From NCBI GenBank assembly GCA_002340765.1, contig DDMS01000017.1:39604-47216 (forward strand): a stretch of 7,613 bases of DNA, read 5' to 3'. How positions within the stretch are numbered: the stretch's first letter is position 1; each line of letters starts with the position of its first letter. Source of the stretch: Flavobacteriaceae bacterium UBA2540 (GTDB taxonomy: Bacteria > Bacteroidota > Bacteroidia > Flavobacteriales > Flavobacteriaceae). Positions 6,134 through 7,613 of the stretch are shown here, in pieces. A program made the translations under genes and the position numbers. The notes under the pieces were generated by a model. The model was not told where the DNA came from. It made no database searches and saw only the letters and a list, made by a program, of their open reading frames with translations.

Positions 6134-7613
6134 ATTATTTATCAGTAGAAAACATCTCGAAATCTTATGGAGAGCGCGCATTGTTCGAAGACATTTCTTT
6201 TGGCATCAATAAAGACCAAAAAGTAGCATTTGTTGCTAAAAATGGCAGTGGAAAAACTTCCATTTTAAATATTATTGCAGGATTAGACATGCCTGATAGC
6301 GGACAAATTGTGACTAGAAAAGAAATTTCGATGGCATATTTATCTCAGAATGATGTTTTAAATCCAGATTTAACGATTGAAGAAACCATTTTTGCAACAG
6401 AAAATAAAATTCTTTCTATCGTAAATCAGTATGAAAAAGCGTTAAAAAACTTGGACGACACTGATGCATATCAAGCTGCTTTTGAGTTGATGGAACATTA
6501 TAATGCTTGGGATTTTGAAACACAATACACACAAATTTTATCAAAATTAAAAATTGACGATTTAAATCAGAAAGTTTCTTCGCTATCTGGTGGACAAAAA
6601 AAAAGGGTTTCATTGGCAATTGTGTTGATTCACAAACCCGATTTTTTGATACTTGATGAACCCACAAATCACCTGGATTTAGAGATGATAGAATGGTTGG
6701 AAGCTTATTTTGCCAAAGAAAAAATCACCCTTTTTATGGTTACTCACGATCGTTATTTTTTGGAACGTGTGTGCAATGAAATCATAGAATTGGATGAAGG
6801 AAAAATATATAAATACAAAGGAAATTACTCTTACTATCTAGAAAAAAAAGAAGAACGTATTCAATTAGAGCAAGTTACGACTGAAAAAGCGAAAAATTTA
6901 TTCAAAAAAGAATTGGATTGGATGCGCAGACAACCCAAAGCTAGAACCACAAAATCGAAATCGCGTATTGATGATTTTTATCAAATCAAAGAAAAAGCGC
7001 AACAACGAAGAACGGAACATAAAGTGCAATTAGAAATCAATATGGAGCGTTTGGGAAGTAAAATTTTGGAGCTTCACAAATTGAAAAAATCGTATGGTGA
7101 CAAAGTTATTTTAGACAGATTTGACTATGTGTTTAAACGTGGAGAACGTATTGGGATTATTGGAAAAAACGGCACTGGAAAATCATCATTTTTAAATATT
7201 ATTACCGAAAAAAATCCTGTAGATGCAGGAACTGTGATGGTTGGAGAAACCATTAAATTCGGGTATTATACACAATCAGGAATTACCATCAAAGAAGGTC
7301 AAAAAGTCATTGAAGTCATCAAAGAATTTGGAGAGTTTATTCCGTTAATGAAAGGTCAAAAAATCTCAGCGTCACAATTGTTAGAACGATTTTTATTTGA
7401 CAAAAAAAAGCAATATGATTTTGTAGAAAAACTCTCAGGAGGAGAACAAAAACGTTTGTATTTGTGTGCTGTTTTGATTCAAAATCCAAACTTTCTTATT
7501 TTGGATGAACCAACAAACGATTTGGATGTAGTTACCTTAAATGTCTTAGAAAACTTTTTATTGGATTATCCCGGAAATTTATTGGTGGTTTCTCACGATC
7601 GTTATTTTATGGA
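6130..7613 (+). CDS. ABC-F family ATPase, Uup-like (3' end outside window)
   Basis: This is a soluble twin-ABC protein without membrane segments; 494 codons are visible and the gene continues past the window. ABC1: Walker A A36-KNGSGKT, LSGGQ at 152-156, Walker B ending in D176-E177, NHLD, switch H206. An inter-domain linker (about 226-305) contains WMRRQPKARTTKSKSR, the Uup-type version of the tRNA-contacting linker. ABC2: GKNGTGKS at 345-352, LSGGE at 435-439, D459-E460, NDLD, H489. Family knowledge: ABC-F proteins bind the ribosomal E site and help stalled ribosomes; some give antibiotic resistance. The C-terminal tail is not visible. Start: an in-frame TGA at 6115 leaves GTG 6130 as the only fitting start, and VNYLSVENISKSYGER is the expected N-terminus. 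Oddity: the first Walker A glycine of ABC1 is alanine, while both catalytic glutamates are intact. A resistance role cannot be inferred; a housekeeping role is likelier. Confidence 0.92.
   Translation, partial: MNYLSVENISKSYGERALFEDISFGINKDQKVAFVAKNGSGKTSILNIIAGLDMPDSGQIVTRKEISMAYLSQNDVLNPDLTIEETIFATENKILSIVNQYEKALKNLDDTDAYQAAFELMEHYNAWDFETQYTQILSKLKIDDLNQKVSSLSGGQKKRVSLAIVLIHKPDFLILDEPTNHLDLEMIEWLEAYFAKEKITLFMVTHDRYFLERVCNEIIELDEGKIYKYKGNYSYYLEKKEERIQLEQVTTEKAKNLFKKELDWMRRQPKARTTKSKSRIDDFYQIKEKAQQRRTEHKVQLEINMERLGSKILELHKLKKSYGDKVILDRFDYVFKRGERIGIIGKNGTGKSSFLNIITEKNPVDAGTVMVGETIKFGYYTQSGITIKEGQKVIEVIKEFGEFIPLMKGQKISASQLLERFLFDKKKQYDFVEKLSGGEQKRLYLCAVLIQNPNFLILDEPTNDLDVVTLNVLENFLLDYPGNLLVVSHDRYFM

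Noticed and set aside
6416..6667. Minus-strand ORF of 83 codons
   Set aside because: It lies wholly inside the ABC-F gene, antisense to the LSGGQ and Walker B region; it is a shadow of conserved coding sequence.

Overview
The window looks like ordinary core chromosome of a Bacteroidota bacterium, most likely family Flavobacteriaceae. The signs are strong A+T richness, a near absence of Shine-Dalgarno sequences, promoter elements of the Bacteroidota -33/-7 type (TTTG ... TAnnTTTG), and gene families characteristic of that phylum: an HU-CCDC81/SPOR membrane protein, a DUF4292 lipoprotein, and a two-domain ABC-F ATPase with a Uup-like linker. I see no insertion sequences, phage genes, tRNA or rRNA, CRISPR arrays, or base-composition breaks.

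Layout. On the left, three plus-strand genes: the 3' part of an HU-CCDC81/SPOR gene (1-891, start outside the window), an acyl-CoA thioesterase of the YciA/ACOT hotdog type (934-1446), and a miniature MscS-type channel (1439-1951) whose start overlaps the thioesterase stop by 8 nt. A good Bacteroidota -7 element sits just before the thioesterase ATG. These genes converge, with only 7 bp between, on a compact four-gene minus-strand operon. In transcription order this is a sugar-phosphate nucleotidyltransferase (5961-4945), a secreted TPR protein (4942-3962), a DUF4292 lipoprotein with LolB-like features (3958-3188), and an EnvC-like coiled-coil/degenerate LytM protein (3188-1959). Junctions are +2 bp, +3 bp and a 1-nt TAATG overlap, so one transcript and translational coupling are likely. 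A -33/-7 promoter lies just upstream of the nucleotidyltransferase. It also shows that the true start is the internal ATG at 5961, not the upstream ATG at 6009.

On the right, a 168-bp divergent intergenic region leads to a plus-strand ABC-F gene. It starts with GTG at 6130 and runs off the window end after 494 codons. Its leader holds a 22-codon ORF whose stop overlaps the GTG (GTGA), plus two small inverted repeats. This is a possible but unproven attenuation or coupling arrangement.

Taken together, the window is rich in cell-envelope functions. SPOR domains bind denuded peptidoglycan; EnvC proteins activate the amidases that create it; DUF4292 may take part in lipoprotein handling; the nucleotidyltransferase supplies activated sugars; and the MscS-like protein is an inner-membrane channel. 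I found no clearly new system. The points most worth a second look are the ABC-F leader, the LolB-like reading of DUF4292, the SPOR/EnvC proximity, and the cage-less MscS protein.
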